Below the pieces are notes generated by a model. The model did no database searches, was not told the origin of the DNA, and worked only from the letters and a program-made list of their open reading frames with translations. A stretch of 64,000 bases of DNA from Aquimixticola soesokkakensis (GTDB taxonomy: Bacteria; Pseudomonadota; Alphaproteobacteria; Rhodobacterales; Rhodobacteraceae). Location: assembly GCF_900172375.1 (NCBI RefSeq), contig NZ_FWFS01000002.1, positions 186,001 through 250,000 on the forward strand. The letters run 5' to 3'. Both the position numbers and the translations under genes were made by a program. Of this stretch, positions 8,233-17,207 are shown in pieces (the first letter of the stretch is position 1; each line of letters opens with the position of its first letter).

Positions 8233-9333
8233 ATGAAAACCGTCGGTATCGGCCTTATTGGCTGCGGGAATATTTCCGACACCTACCTCAAGGGGATCGC
8301 CGAATTCGACATTCTCGACCTGCGCGGCATTGGCGATCTCAACGCCGATCTGGCGGTGGCCAAGGCGCAGGATTGCGGCGTGAGGGCGCGCAGCCTCGAG
8401 GATATCTACGCAGATCCCGACATCGAGATTATCGTCAACCTCACGATCCCCAAGGCCCATGCGGCGGTTGCCACACAGAGCCTGATGGCGGGCAAACATG
8501 CCTATTCGGAGAAACCGCTGGCGGTCAGCTTTGCGCAGGGCAAGGCGCTGGTCGAGACGGCGGCGCAGCGGGGTCTGCGCATCGGCGCAGCGCCCGACAC
8601 GTTCTTTGGCGGGGCGCATCAGGCCGCGCGCGCGATCGTGGATGCCGGCACGCTTGGCCCCTTGGTGGGCGGCACGGCGTTCTTCATGTGCCCCGGACAC
8701 GAGCGCTGGCATCCGAACCCCGATTTCTACTACCAGAAGGGGGGTGGCCCGCTGTTGGATATGGCGCCCTATTACATCACCGATCTGGTGAATCTGTGCG
8801 GCCCTGTCGCGCGGGTGACGGGGGTTGCGACCCTGCCGCGCACCGAGCGCCTCATCACCAGCGCGCCGCGCAAGGGCGAGCGTATCGCCGTCGAGGTCGC
8901 GACCCATATTTCGGCTTTGCTGGAATTTGCCAACGGGGCGGTGATCACCCTGACCACCAGCTTTGATGTCGCGGGTCACAAACATAGCCCGCTCGAGGTC
9001 TACGGCACTGAGGCCACGCTTTTGGTGCCCGATCCAAACGGCTTTGGCGGCGCGGTCCAACTCATTGAAAAGGGTGGTGAATTTCGCGATGTCGCGATTG
9101 ATTTGCCTTATAGCGATGGCAACTACCGCGCGATCGGCGTGGCGGATATGGCCTATGCTATTCGCAATGATCGCCCCCATCGCGCCAGCGGCGATTTGGC
9201 CCTGCATGTGCTGGAGGTGATGGAAGCCATCATGGAGTCCTCTGAACGCGGCGCGGCTGTGACCCTGACCACGACCACCGCGCGCCCAGAGGCACTGGCG
9301 GGCGATCTGGTCAATATGAAACTTGCGAAATAG
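8233..9333 (+). CDS. Gfo/Idh/MocA family oxidoreductase
   Basis: This 366-residue NAD(P)-dependent sugar or polyol oxidoreductase has the Rossmann motif GLIGCGNISDTYLKG at its N-terminus. The EKP motif (SEKPLAVSFAQG), whose Lys is catalytic in this family, follows near residue 95. The C-terminal substrate domain includes GGGPLLDMAPYYITDL. The ATG at 8233 follows AGGGAG, so the longer upstream reading is not used. The ThuA-like gene starts 11 bases after its stop. Pairing of this family with ThuA recalls thuB-thuA of rhizobial disaccharide catabolism, where a 3-keto sugar is an intermediate, but the substrate here is unknown. It is probably controlled by the divergent LacI protein. Confidence 0.9.
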   Translation: MKTVGIGLIGCGNISDTYLKGIAEFDILDLRGIGDLNADLAVAKAQDCGVRARSLEDIYADPDIEIIVNLTIPKAHAAVATQSLMAGKHAYSEKPLAVSFAQGKALVETAAQRGLRIGAAPDTFFGGAHQAARAIVDAGTLGPLVGGTAFFMCPGHERWHPNPDFYYQKGGGPLLDMAPYYITDLVNLCGPVARVTGVATLPRTERLITSAPRKGERIAVEVATHISALLEFANGAVITLTTSFDVAGHKHSPLEVYGTEATLLVPDPNGFGGAVQLIEKGGEFRDVAIDLPYSDGNYRAIGVADMAYAIRNDRPHRASGDLALHVLEVMEAIMESSERGAAVTLTTTTARPEALAGDLVNMKLAK

Positions 9334-9344
9334 GGAGAAAGACC

Positions 9345-9986
9345 ATGCAAAAAGCACTGATTGTGTGGGGCGGATGGGAGGGCCATGAACCGCAGGCCTG
9401 CGCGCGGATTGTTGAGGATATTCTCATCGGGCTGGGCTTTGAGGTCCGTGTCGAGGAAGGTGTCCAGGCCCTTGGTGAAACGGATCTGAGCGACCTCAGC
9501 CTGCTTGTGCCGATCGTGACCATGGGCAAGATGAGCCGCGAGATGGGCCAGACTGTGAGCAAGGCGATCGCCAGCGGTGTCGGGCTTGCGGGGTTTCACG
9601 GCGGGATTGGCGACAGCTTTCGCGACTGCAGCGAATTCCAGTATATCGTTGGCGGCCAGTTTGTCGCCCATCCGGGCAATGTGATCACCTATGACGTCAA
9701 TATCACCCGGCCAGACGATCCCGTCATGCAGGGCATCAGCGATTTCACCTATACCTCCGAGCAATATTACCTGCATGTCGATCCCGCCATCGAGGTGTTG
9801 GCCACGACCACCTTCAGCGGTGCGCATGACCCTTGGACGGCGGGCACGGTGATGCCGGTCGCGTGGAAAAAGCGCTTTGGCGCGGGGCGGGTGTTTTACT
9901 CGGCGCTGGGGCATAAGGCGGCGGAATTCGATCACCCGCAAATGCGCCGCCTGTTTACCCAAGGGGCGGCTTGGGCGGCGCGCTAG
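9345..9986 (+). CDS. ThuA domain-containing protein
   Basis: This 213-residue protein of the ThuA (trehalose utilisation) family has a class-I-glutamine-amidotransferase-like fold. Visible features are the start IVWGGWEGHEPQ, GVGLAGFHGGIGDSF (about 78-92), SEQYYLHVDP, and the end block GRVFYSALGHKAAEFDHPQ, whose GH...F pattern is characteristic. ThuA proteins act with Gfo/Idh/MocA oxidoreductases on sugars. The two genes are translationally close here, with a good ribosome site (AGGGAGAAAGACC). No signal peptide is seen, so it should be cytoplasmic. The precise reaction is not established by the sequence. Confidence 0.88.
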   Translation: MQKALIVWGGWEGHEPQACARIVEDILIGLGFEVRVEEGVQALGETDLSDLSLLVPIVTMGKMSREMGQTVSKAIASGVGLAGFHGGIGDSFRDCSEFQYIVGGQFVAHPGNVITYDVNITRPDDPVMQGISDFTYTSEQYYLHVDPAIEVLATTTFSGAHDPWTAGTVMPVAWKKRFGAGRVFYSALGHKAAEFDHPQMRRLFTQGAAWAAR

Positions 9987-10043
9987 GCGCGCCGCGGCCC
10001 CCAGACTGTGCAAGGTGGGGCTGTGCAAGGTGGGGCGGCGCGC
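9987..10043. terminator. Hairpin with an exact 15-base tandem repeat in its loop, between convergent genes
   Basis: GCGCGCCGC (9987-9995) pairs with GCGGCGCGC (10035-10043). The loop holds two exact, adjacent copies of CTGTGCAAGGTGGGG (10006-10020 and 10021-10035), the second touching the 3' arm. It lies between the ThuA and GH3 stops and may act as a terminator for both. Confidence 0.5.
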
Positions 10044-10047
10044 GGTG

Positions 10048-12312
10048 TTACGCCAGCGCCGCCGCCTCTGCACAGAGGGTTTCCAGATCGCTTTGATCCA
10101 GCGGCACGCCGGGGAATTGCGCCAGCATCGCAAGCGGGTTGATGTAGACCGTGTTGCGTCCGGCAGGATCGCTCAACAGATCGCCCGCGCGGCCCTTCAC
10201 ACCGCCCCGACTTGCAAAGAGCGCCTCGATGCGCGGGCCCATCACGGGGTGCTGCATCCACTCGCCAAACAGCGACCAAGGCGTCAACACCACGGGCAGT
10301 GCTTCGCCGTGAAGCTCGGTTTCGCAGGTCAGACGCAGGTCGCGCGAGGAGGCGCCGACGTGCAGGGTCATCGGCCCGCCCGCAAAGACCCAGCGTTTGA
10401 GGCCGCTGTGCCAATGCCCCAGATGCGCGCGTTTGACGGGGATGCTGACGGCGCAGGACTCCCCCGCCTCCAGGTGGACTTTTTGCCAGCCACGCAGCTC
10501 GCGCGGGGGTGTTTGATAGGCGGTGCTGGGGTCGCTTGCGTAGAGCTGGACGACCTCGCTGCCCGCGCGCGCCCCGCTGTTGCGCAGGGTCAGGCGGGCG
10601 ACAAAGGCGATGTCGTCGTCACTGGCGCGAACGTCGATTTCAAGCTCCTCGTAGTCAAAGCTGGTGTAGGACAGCCCGTGCCCGAAGGGGTAGTCAACGG
10701 CAAGGTCGCGCGCATCATACCAGCGATAGCCGATGTGCAGGCCCTCGCTGTGGCGCACATGGCGGTGCTCGCCGGGGAAATCGAGAAAGGCGGGCGTGTC
10801 CTGAAGGCGCCGGGGGATGGTTTGCGCAAGCCGTCCGGCGGGGGGCACATCGCCCAGCAACACATCGGCGACCGTTTCACCATGGGCCTGACCGCTGAGC
10901 CAGAATTCCACGATGGCCTGTGCCGTATCGCGCCATTGCGTGCTGCGCACAACGGCCCCGTTCGCCAGAGAAACGACGAGGGGCGTGTCGCAGTCGGCCA
11001 GCGCTGCGAGCAGGGTAAGCTGTTGATCTGGCAAGTCAATATGGGTGCGGTCGCTGCCTTCGGCCTCGGCGGCATCGGTGAGACCGGAAAAGAGCAGCAC
11101 GATGTCAGCGTCGCGGGCCACCTGTAGGGCCTCTGTGATCAGCGCCGCATCGGCGGGGCCGTTTTGCAAGCCGTAGGCGGGGGCGAAGGCCACCTGCGCC
11201 CCGCTTTGCGCGAGGCGCTCGCGCAGCACATCGAGCGGCGCCACGACCCTGCGGGGATGAACGCGCGAGCTGCCGGAACCCTGGATGCGCGGCGTGCGGG
11301 CCAGTTCGCCCAGAATGGCGACTTTGGGATATCTGGCGGGGTCGAGCGGCAGAACCCCGTCGTTTTTCAACAACACGCTGGACTCGGCGGCCGCGCGGCG
11401 CACCAGCGCGTGATGGGCCTCGACATCGGGGGGCACATCGGTGTCGCGCGGGCGGGTGCGCTCGGCCAAACGTGTGGTGTTGGCGATGACACGGTCCAGA
11501 TCGCCCTCAGCGATCTCGCCCCTGGCATGGGCGGCGATCAGGCGGTCATCCAGCGCGCCGCCGGGCATGCGCAGATCCATTCCCGCCTTAAGCGCGGCAA
11601 CGGGGTCATAAACCCCGCCCCAATCGGAGATCACCAGACCGTCAAACCCCCATTCCTCGCGCAAGACCTGCGTCAGCAGCCACGGATCCTGGGAGGCGTG
11701 CAACCCGTTGATGCGGTTGTAGGAGGTCATGATCGACCACGCCCCCGAGGCCTCCAGCGCCAGTTGGAAGTTGCGCAGGTAAAGTTCGCGCAGGCTGCGT
11801 TCGTCGATATCGGCGCTGATGCGGTTGCGGTCGCCTTCCTGGGAATTGGCGGCGAAATGTTTCAGGCAGGCGCCGACGCCGACGCTTTGAATGCCGCGCG
11901 CCGAGGCCCCCGCCAGCAACCCCGACAGCATCGGGTCTTCGGAGTAATATTCGAAATTGCGCCCGCACAGGGGGCTGCGTTTCAAATTCAGCCCCGGCCC
12001 CAGCACCACATCGACCCCCGCCGCCCGTGCCTCGCGTCCCAGGGCGGCGCCGACCTCTTCGATCAGCGCCGCGTCCCATGAGGAGGCCAGCGTGACGGCG
12101 GGGGGAAAACAGGTGGCCGGCGCACTGCGTTCAAGTCCGAGGTGGTCGGGGTTTTCGTCGTCCTGCACCCGCAGCCCATGCGGCCCGTCGGCAAAGCGCA
12201 GGGCGCGCAACCCGATCTCGGGCGCGGCCTGCGTGGTCCAGTAATCGCGCCCACGCGCGAAGGTCAGTTTGGCGGCGATGGGGTCTGGCGGGGTGGCGGT
12301 GGAATCGGTCAT
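10048..12312 (-). CDS. Glycoside hydrolase family 3 (beta-glucosidase-like)
   Basis: This 754-residue retaining GH3 enzyme should remove terminal beta-linked sugars. The N-terminal barrel includes GPGLNLKRSPLCGRNFEYYS, GACLKHFAANSQEGDRN (the KH...H region) and VISDWGGVYDPV, whose Asp is the family nucleophile. The alpha/beta sandwich and a C-terminal fibronectin-III-like domain (SEVVQLYASDP, PRELRGWQKV) follow. I use the ATG at 12312 after AGGACC; the longer reading to 12480 adds unsupported residues. No signal peptide is seen, so it probably works on imported glycosides. It converges with the LacI-linked operon, and a joint role in glycoside use is plausible but not shown. Confidence 0.93.
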   Translation of the reverse strand: MTDSTATPPDPIAAKLTFARGRDYWTTQAAPEIGLRALRFADGPHGLRVQDDENPDHLGLERSAPATCFPPAVTLASSWDAALIEEVGAALGREARAAGVDVVLGPGLNLKRSPLCGRNFEYYSEDPMLSGLLAGASARGIQSVGVGACLKHFAANSQEGDRNRISADIDERSLRELYLRNFQLALEASGAWSIMTSYNRINGLHASQDPWLLTQVLREEWGFDGLVISDWGGVYDPVAALKAGMDLRMPGGALDDRLIAAHARGEIAEGDLDRVIANTTRLAERTRPRDTDVPPDVEAHHALVRRAAAESSVLLKNDGVLPLDPARYPKVAILGELARTPRIQGSGSSRVHPRRVVAPLDVLRERLAQSGAQVAFAPAYGLQNGPADAALITEALQVARDADIVLLFSGLTDAAEAEGSDRTHIDLPDQQLTLLAALADCDTPLVVSLANGAVVRSTQWRDTAQAIVEFWLSGQAHGETVADVLLGDVPPAGRLAQTIPRRLQDTPAFLDFPGEHRHVRHSEGLHIGYRWYDARDLAVDYPFGHGLSYTSFDYEELEIDVRASDDDIAFVARLTLRNSGARAGSEVVQLYASDPSTAYQTPPRELRGWQKVHLEAGESCAVSIPVKRAHLGHWHSGLKRWVFAGGPMTLHVGASSRDLRLTCETELHGEALPVVLTPWSLFGEWMQHPVMGPRIEALFASRGGVKGRAGDLLSDPAGRNTVYINPLAMLAQFPGVPLDQSDLETLCAEAAALA

Positions 12313-12343
12313 GGCGGTCCTGTGGCTGTACAAGGCGAAAAGG

Positions 12344-12757
12344 CTAGTGGGCAAACAGCCCGTCAAAATCGGCAAAGCCCTTGATTTCAATCGGGTTCCC
12401 GGCGGGATCAAAGAAGAACATCGTGCGTTGTTCGCCCGGCTCGCCTTCAAAGCGCACGACAGGGGGAATGTCGAAAGCAACCTGCGCCTGTTGCAGGCGC
12501 GCCGCCAGAGCGCGCCAGTCGTCCAGCGGCAGGACCGCGCCCAGGTGGGGCATCATCACCATATGATCGCCAACCTTGCCCGTGCGCGTGACGGTGAAAG
12601 GCGTGCCAAGGTGCAGCGACAATTGATGACCGAAAAAGTCGAAATCGACCCAGGTTTCGGCGCTGCGACCTTCGGTGCAACCCAAGATCCGACCGTAGAA
12701 GTCGCGGGCGGCCTCAAGGTCGGTGACATGATAGGCGAGGTGAAAAGCAGAGCGCAT
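12344..12757 (-). CDS. VOC (glyoxalase/dioxygenase-fold) protein, paralogue of the one at 49006
   Basis: This 137-residue protein has the vicinal-oxygen-chelate fold: two beta-alpha-beta-beta-beta units with candidate metal ligands in FHLAYHV (His), GHQLSLHLG (His) and AGNPIEIKGF (Glu). The start at 12757 follows AGAGGACC. It lies 31 bases upstream of the GH3 gene on the same strand. By eye it is very close over its whole length to the VOC protein at 49006-49419; the stretch TWVDFDFFGHQLSLHLG is shared exactly. Such proteins can be dioxygenases, lyases, isomerases or binding proteins, and I cannot choose. Confidence 0.85.
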   Translation of the reverse strand: MRSAFHLAYHVTDLEAARDFYGRILGCTEGRSAETWVDFDFFGHQLSLHLGTPFTVTRTGKVGDHMVMMPHLGAVLPLDDWRALAARLQQAQVAFDIPPVVRFEGEPGEQRTMFFFDPAGNPIEIKGFADFDGLFAH

Positions 12758-13066
12758 GATGGTCCTCTTGCGGTTGATACCGCTTCGGGATGCGCGCAAA
12801 TTGAGCAGTAAACAAGCAGGCGTTTTCCCGACCGCGCCAAGGTCCGCGCCGTGGCACCTGTGCGCCAATCAAGCGGTTTTTAATTTATTTCAATGTGTTA
12901 ATGGCTAAACGGGCGGACAGGTGGGGCCCCGCCGCTCGCGATTTATAACTTAATTGTATTTTTCTATAATTTACATTTGCTCGATTTATGTATCGACCCG
13001 TGGCTATCTAGGATCACGAAGACAGCGGGCATTTTGCTGCCTGTCGCAACGCAAGAAAGACATCCC
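12758..13066 (+). promoter_or_regulatory. AT-rich promoter region of the hydantoin operon
   Basis: This 309-base gap has no gene. A candidate sigma-70 promoter is TTTATA (12942-12947), a 17-base spacer and a perfect TATAAT (12965-12970). Transcripts would start near 12977, about 90 bases before the first gene. The lower GC of 12880-13000 sets it off from its surroundings. The opposite strand must carry the promoter for the VOC-GH3 pair; I see no clear box for it. Confidence 0.5.
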
Positions 13067-13810
13067 ATGCCCCAGCCCAGACCCATGTTGGAGATCCGCT
13101 CGCTTGAAAAGCGCTTCGACGAGATCGAAGTCCTGCGTTCGATTGATCTGGAGGTTCATCGCGGCGAGCTGGTGTTTGTGATCGGCCCCTCGGGGTCGGG
13201 GAAATCGACGATGCTGCGGTGCTGTAACCGCCTCGAAGAACCGACATCTGGCGCGATTTTCATCGAGGACCGCCGCATCACCGATATCCCGCGCAAAGAT
13301 CTGGATGCCATGCGCCAGCAGGTGGGCATGGTGTTTCAATCCTTCAATCTTTATCCCCATATGAGTGTGCTGAAAAACGTGGTGCTTGCGCAAAAATACG
13401 CGCTCAAACGCAACCGCGCCGCGGCCGAAGAAAAGGCGATGGCCCTGCTGGAACAGGTCGGTCTTGCCCATAAAGCCCAGGCCATGCCAAGCGAGTTGTC
13501 GGGGGGGCAACAACAGCGGGTCGCGATTGCCCGCGCTTTGGCGCTCGACCCCAAAGTGATGCTGTTTGACGAGCCGACCTCGGCGCTTGATCCCGAACTG
13601 GTGGGCTCTGTGCTGAAGGTGATGAAGGACATGAAAGAGCAGGGGATGACCATGCTGGTTGTCAGCCACGAAATGGCCTTCGCGCGCGAGGCCGCGGACC
13701 GCGTGGTGTTTATGGACGGCGGTGTGGTCGTCGAACAAGGCCCCCCCGAGGAGATCTTTGGCAATCCCAAATCCAGCCGCCTGCGCGAATTCCTGTCGCA
13801 TGTGTCCTGA
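13067..13810 (+). CDS. Polar amino-acid-type ABC transporter ATP-binding protein
   Basis: This 247-residue ATPase of the GlnQ/HisP type energises import. Walker A is GPSGSGKST (40-48), the Q-loop is in [15 protein letters not shown], the signature is [15 protein letters not shown], Walker B is [14 protein letters not shown], and the switch His is in VVSHEMAFA. The ATG at 13067 is chosen; the frame runs further up but without a ribosome site. It is the first gene of an operon with hydantoin-cleaving enzymes, and the matching binding protein and two permeases are at its far end. The cargo is probably a hydantoin, an N-carbamoyl amino acid or a related amide. Confidence 0.93.
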   Translation: MPQPRPMLEIRSLEKRFDEIEVLRSIDLEVHRGELVFVIGPSGSGKSTMLRCCNRLEEPTSGAIFIEDRRITDIPRKDLDAMRQQVGMVFQSFNLYPHMSVLKNVVLAQKYALKRNRAAAEEKAMALLEQVGLAHKAQAMPSELSGGQQQRVAIARALALDPKVMLFDEPTSALDPELVGSVLKVMKDMKEQGMTMLVVSHEMAFAREAADRVVFMDGGVVVEQGPPEEIFGNPKSSRLREFLSHVS

Positions 13811-13873
13811 CCGCTTCCAACGGGGGATGCCGCAAGGCCCCCGCACTGACCTATAAAATCGAAAGACCTGACG

Positions 13874-14800
13874 ATGACGAAAATGATGATTGGGGCCGCG
13901 CAGATCGGTGGCATCCAGCGCGCCGAAACGCGCGAAGAGGTTGTGGCGCGGATGCTGGCGCTGATGGATGAAGCCCATGACAAGGGCGTCACGTTTCTGG
14001 CCTATCCCGAGATGACGCTGACCACATTTTTCCCGCGCTTTTACGTTGAGGATCGCGCCGAGTTCGACCATTGGTTCGAGACCGAAATGCCCAATGCCGC
14101 CACTGCGCCGCTGTTTGCGCGCGCGAAAAGCTACGGCATGGGCTTTACCTTTGGCTATTGCGAACTGACGCCCGAGGGACAGCACTTCAATACCTCGATT
14201 CTGGTGTCCCCGGCCGGGAAGATCGTGCAGAAATATCGCAAGACCCACCTGCCCGGACATGCGGAATTCGAACCCGAGCGCAGTCACCAACACCTTGAAA
14301 AGCGGTATTTTCTTGCGGGCGACAGCGGTTTCAACGTGGTGCGCAATCAGGGGGTGTTGATGGGGATGGCGATCTGCAATGACCGCCGCTGGCCCGAAAC
14401 CTGGCGCGTTCTGGGGCTGCAAGGCGTGCAACTTGTCACCATCGGCTACAACACGCCCTCGCAAAACAATCTCAGCTCGGACGAGGGGCTGGAAAAGCGG
14501 CTCTACCACCATGAATTGTCCGTCTGCGCAGGGGCCTACCAGAATTCGACCTATGCGATTGCCGTTGCGAAATGCGGCACCGAGGATGGCAACCACATGA
14601 TCGGCGGTTCGATCATTGTCGATGCGGACGGCTTCGTGATTGCCCGGGCGCAGGGCGAGGGCGATGAATTGATCGTGGCCCAAGCGGATTTCGCCACATG
14701 CGATTTCGGCAAATCCACCGTCTTCAATTTCGCCGCCCATCGCCGGGTCGAACATTACACCAAAATCACCACGCAGACCGGCGTCGAGGCACCAGAATGA
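13874..14800 (+). CDS. N-carbamoyl-D-amino-acid hydrolase (nitrilase superfamily)
   Basis: This 308-residue enzyme hydrolyses N-carbamoyl-D-amino acids to D-amino acid, CO2 and ammonia. The catalytic triad is clear: Glu46 in YPEMTLTTFFPRF, Lys123 in YRKTHLPGH, Cys168 in AICNDRRWPE. Along its whole length it resembles the Agrobacterium enzyme, including RAETREEV near the start, QHLEKRYF and GYNTPSQNN. Its stop overlaps the start of the hydantoinase gene (ATGA), which strongly supports coupled function. D-stereospecificity is inferred from resemblance and from the partner enzyme. Confidence 0.92.
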   Translation: MTKMMIGAAQIGGIQRAETREEVVARMLALMDEAHDKGVTFLAYPEMTLTTFFPRFYVEDRAEFDHWFETEMPNAATAPLFARAKSYGMGFTFGYCELTPEGQHFNTSILVSPAGKIVQKYRKTHLPGHAEFEPERSHQHLEKRYFLAGDSGFNVVRNQGVLMGMAICNDRRWPETWRVLGLQGVQLVTIGYNTPSQNNLSSDEGLEKRLYHHELSVCAGAYQNSTYAIAVAKCGTEDGNHMIGGSIIVDADGFVIARAQGEGDELIVAQADFATCDFGKSTVFNFAAHRRVEHYTKITTQTGVEAPE

Positions 14801-16254
14801 TGGAATTTGATACGGTCATCCATTCGGGCACCATCGTTACCGCCGATGGTCAATTTAGCGGCGACATCGGGATTTCGCAGGGGCGCATCGCCGCCGTCGC
14901 GGAAAAACTGAGTGGCGGCGAGACGCGCATTGACGCCGGTGGTCGCCTCGTTCTGCCCGGCGGGATCGAGGCCCACGCCCATATCGCACAGGAAAGTTCC
15001 GCAGGCGTGATGACGGCGGATGACTATCTTTCGGGCTCGATTTCGGCGGCTTTTGGCGGCAATTCCAGCTTTATTCCCTTTGCAGCGCAGCAGCGCGGCC
15101 AGTCCATCGACGATGTGATCGCGACCTATGACGCGCGCGGCGCGCGCTCCGTGCTGGATTACAGTTATCATCTGATCGTGTCCGACCCCACCGAGGAGGT
15201 GCTGCACGACCAGCTGCCACGGGCCTTTGCGCGCGGGATCACCAGTTTCAAGGTTTTCATGACCTATGATCTGATGAACCTTGGCGATGGCGGGATGCTC
15301 GATATTCTCGAGGTGGCGCGCCATCACGGGGCGATCACCATGGTCCATGCCGAAAACAACGACATGGTGAAATGGATGAACCGCCGGCTGGCCGACAAAG
15401 GGCTGAGCGCGCCGAAATATCACGCGATTTCCCGCCCCCAACTGGCCGAAGAAGAAGCGATCAACCGCGCGATCCAACTGGCCAAACTGGTCGATGCGCC
15501 TTTGTTTATCGTCCATGTGTCTACCGCTGGCGGCGCCGAGATCGTGCGGCGCGAAAAGTTCAACGGCGCAAAGCTTTTTGCTGAAACCTGCCCGCAATAT
15601 CTGGCGCTGACGCGCGACGATCTGGACCGCGCGGGCATGGAGGGGGCGAAATATATCTGCTCGCCACCGCTGCGCGGCGCCGACACGCAGGATGCGCTTT
15701 GGAAACATGTCGCCATGGGCACCTTTGAAAGCGTGTCCAGCGATCATGCCCCCTACCGCGCCGATGACACAGGGAAATTCCTGAATGGTCGCGATGTGGC
15801 CTATCCCGCGATTGCCAATGGGATGCCCGGCATTGCCGCGCGGCTGCCCTATCTGTTTTCCGAAGGTGTCGTGAAGGGGCGCATCACCCCCGAGCAGTTT
15901 GTCGCCCTGTCGTCAACCAATGCCGCCAAGACCTTCGGCTGCTCGACCAAGGGACGCATCGCGCCGGGCATGGATGCCGATATCGCGATCTGGAACCCGC
16001 AGGTGACGCGCACCGTGGTGCAGGCCGACCAGCATGACAACATGGATTACACGCCGTTCGAGGGCATGGAGCTGACCGGCGTGCCGGAGGTGGTGATGAA
16101 CCGCGGGGCCACGATCGTGTCGCATGGCACGCTGATGGCGCAGGAAGGGCAGGGGCGGTTTTTCGCACGCGCAGCGGTGGATCTGCGCGGCAAGGCCGGC
16201 TTTACCGCGCCCGAATTCGACCCGGCGCAAAACTTTGGCACGCAGCTGCGATGA
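14797..16254 (+). CDS. D-hydantoinase/dihydropyrimidinase
   Basis: This 485-residue amidohydrolase opens the hydantoin or dihydropyrimidine ring to give an N-carbamoyl amino acid. The di-metal site is readable: His60 and His62 in EAHAHI, the lysine that becomes carbamylated, Lys152, in TSFKVFMTY, His184 in VHAEN, His240 in HVSTAGG, and Asp316 in SSDHAPY. The usual Asp two residues before the first His is Glu here (GGIEAHAH rather than GGIDxHxH). The start overlaps the preceding stop by four bases. Dihydropyrimidinase proper is possible, but the N-carbamoylase next door favours D-hydantoinase. Confidence 0.92.
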   Translation: MMEFDTVIHSGTIVTADGQFSGDIGISQGRIAAVAEKLSGGETRIDAGGRLVLPGGIEAHAHIAQESSAGVMTADDYLSGSISAAFGGNSSFIPFAAQQRGQSIDDVIATYDARGARSVLDYSYHLIVSDPTEEVLHDQLPRAFARGITSFKVFMTYDLMNLGDGGMLDILEVARHHGAITMVHAENNDMVKWMNRRLADKGLSAPKYHAISRPQLAEEEAINRAIQLAKLVDAPLFIVHVSTAGGAEIVRREKFNGAKLFAETCPQYLALTRDDLDRAGMEGAKYICSPPLRGADTQDALWKHVAMGTFESVSSDHAPYRADDTGKFLNGRDVAYPAIANGMPGIAARLPYLFSEGVVKGRITPEQFVALSSTNAAKTFGCSTKGRIAPGMDADIAIWNPQVTRTVVQADQHDNMDYTPFEGMELTGVPEVVMNRGATIVSHGTLMAQEGQGRFFARAAVDLRGKAGFTAPEFDPAQNFGTQLR

Positions 16255-17024
16255 CGGGCACCATTGACCATCCGTTTTCGTTTCAACTGAGTTCGAGCCG
16301 CAATTTTCCGCCGCTTGAAACCCAGCTCGAAACTTTGGCCAAAATCGGCTTTACCAACGTCGAACCCCATTGCGACAGCTATGCGCACCCCGCGCAGATG
16401 CGCCGCTTGCTGGATCGCTTTGGCCTGTCCTGCGCGAGCGGGCATTTCAACGTCGCAACCTTGCTGGACAGGCCGCTGGCCTGCCTGCGGATCGCCGAGA
16501 CGCTGGGGATCAAGACGCTGGTGGCCGGCGATATGTTGCCCCAGGACCGCCCCCTGCACGAGGACGACTGGCGCCAGCTTGCCGATCGTCTGGGCGCGCT
16601 GAACGCCCTGCTGGCGGGCAAGGGGTTTCGCCTTGCGTGGCACAATCACGACGTCGAGCTGGCGCCTTTGCCAAGCGGGCTGACGCCGCTGGATATCCTG
16701 CTTGAAAGTGGCGTGGACTGGGAGGCCGATGTCGGCTGGATCGCGCGCGCGGGGGGTGACCCGCTGGCAACGCTGCAAAAACACGCACCGCATCTCACCC
16801 TGATGCACCTCAAGGATGTCGCCCCCGCCACGGCGAGCCTGACCGAAGCGGGCTGGGCGGATCCGGGTGCGGGCGTTCTGGACCTGGTCGCGCTCTGGGC
16901 ATGCGCCGCGCAGCGCGGGGTCACGGCCATGATCGCCGAGCACAACGCACCCGGCGACTACGTGCGGTTTGCCCAAACCGCCTTTGCCTTCATGGAGGCG
17001 CGCCGCGATGCAGATCTGGTCTGA
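16251..17024 (+). CDS. Sugar phosphate isomerase/epimerase-like TIM-barrel protein
   Basis: This 257-residue protein belongs to the AP-endonuclease-2-like TIM-barrel superfamily (IolE/hydroxypyruvate-isomerase kin). Metal-site blocks are visible: VEPHCDSYAHP near the N-terminus, RLAWHNHDVEL (about 126-136), WEADVGWIARAGGDP, and LTLMHLKDV. It overlaps the hydantoinase stop by four bases, so it belongs to the pathway. Its job there is not obvious. Candidates are racemisation or epimerisation of a hydantoin or product, or handling of an unusual side chain. No specific member of the superfamily is recognised. Confidence 0.78.
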   Translation: MTGTIDHPFSFQLSSSRNFPPLETQLETLAKIGFTNVEPHCDSYAHPAQMRRLLDRFGLSCASGHFNVATLLDRPLACLRIAETLGIKTLVAGDMLPQDRPLHEDDWRQLADRLGALNALLAGKGFRLAWHNHDVELAPLPSGLTPLDILLESGVDWEADVGWIARAGGDPLATLQKHAPHLTLMHLKDVAPATASLTEAGWADPGAGVLDLVALWACAAQRGVTAMIAEHNAPGDYVRFAQTAFAFMEARRDADLV

Positions 17025-17207
17025 CACCCTGATTTTCCTTTGCTGGCGGCGGGTTCCTGCCGCACAGCCCCGACCTCTCGCGTCTCTTTTCTCCTCCAGG
17101 AGCGCGACACCGGCACATGACACATCATGGCCACCGCAGCACAATCGCTGCTTTTCCCTGGCTGCGGCCCAATGGCCCAGCATCGATCCCCAACAGGAGC
17201 TAAAATT

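Noticed and set aside
7726-9357. A 543-codon minus-strand frame spanning two genes
   Set aside because: It crosses the LacI promoter region and the oxidoreductase gene in the wrong strand; both real genes have clear family motifs.
13004-14755. A 583-codon minus-strand frame
   Set aside because: It runs antisense across both the ABC ATPase and the N-carbamoylase gene and across their intergenic gap, which no real gene would do here.
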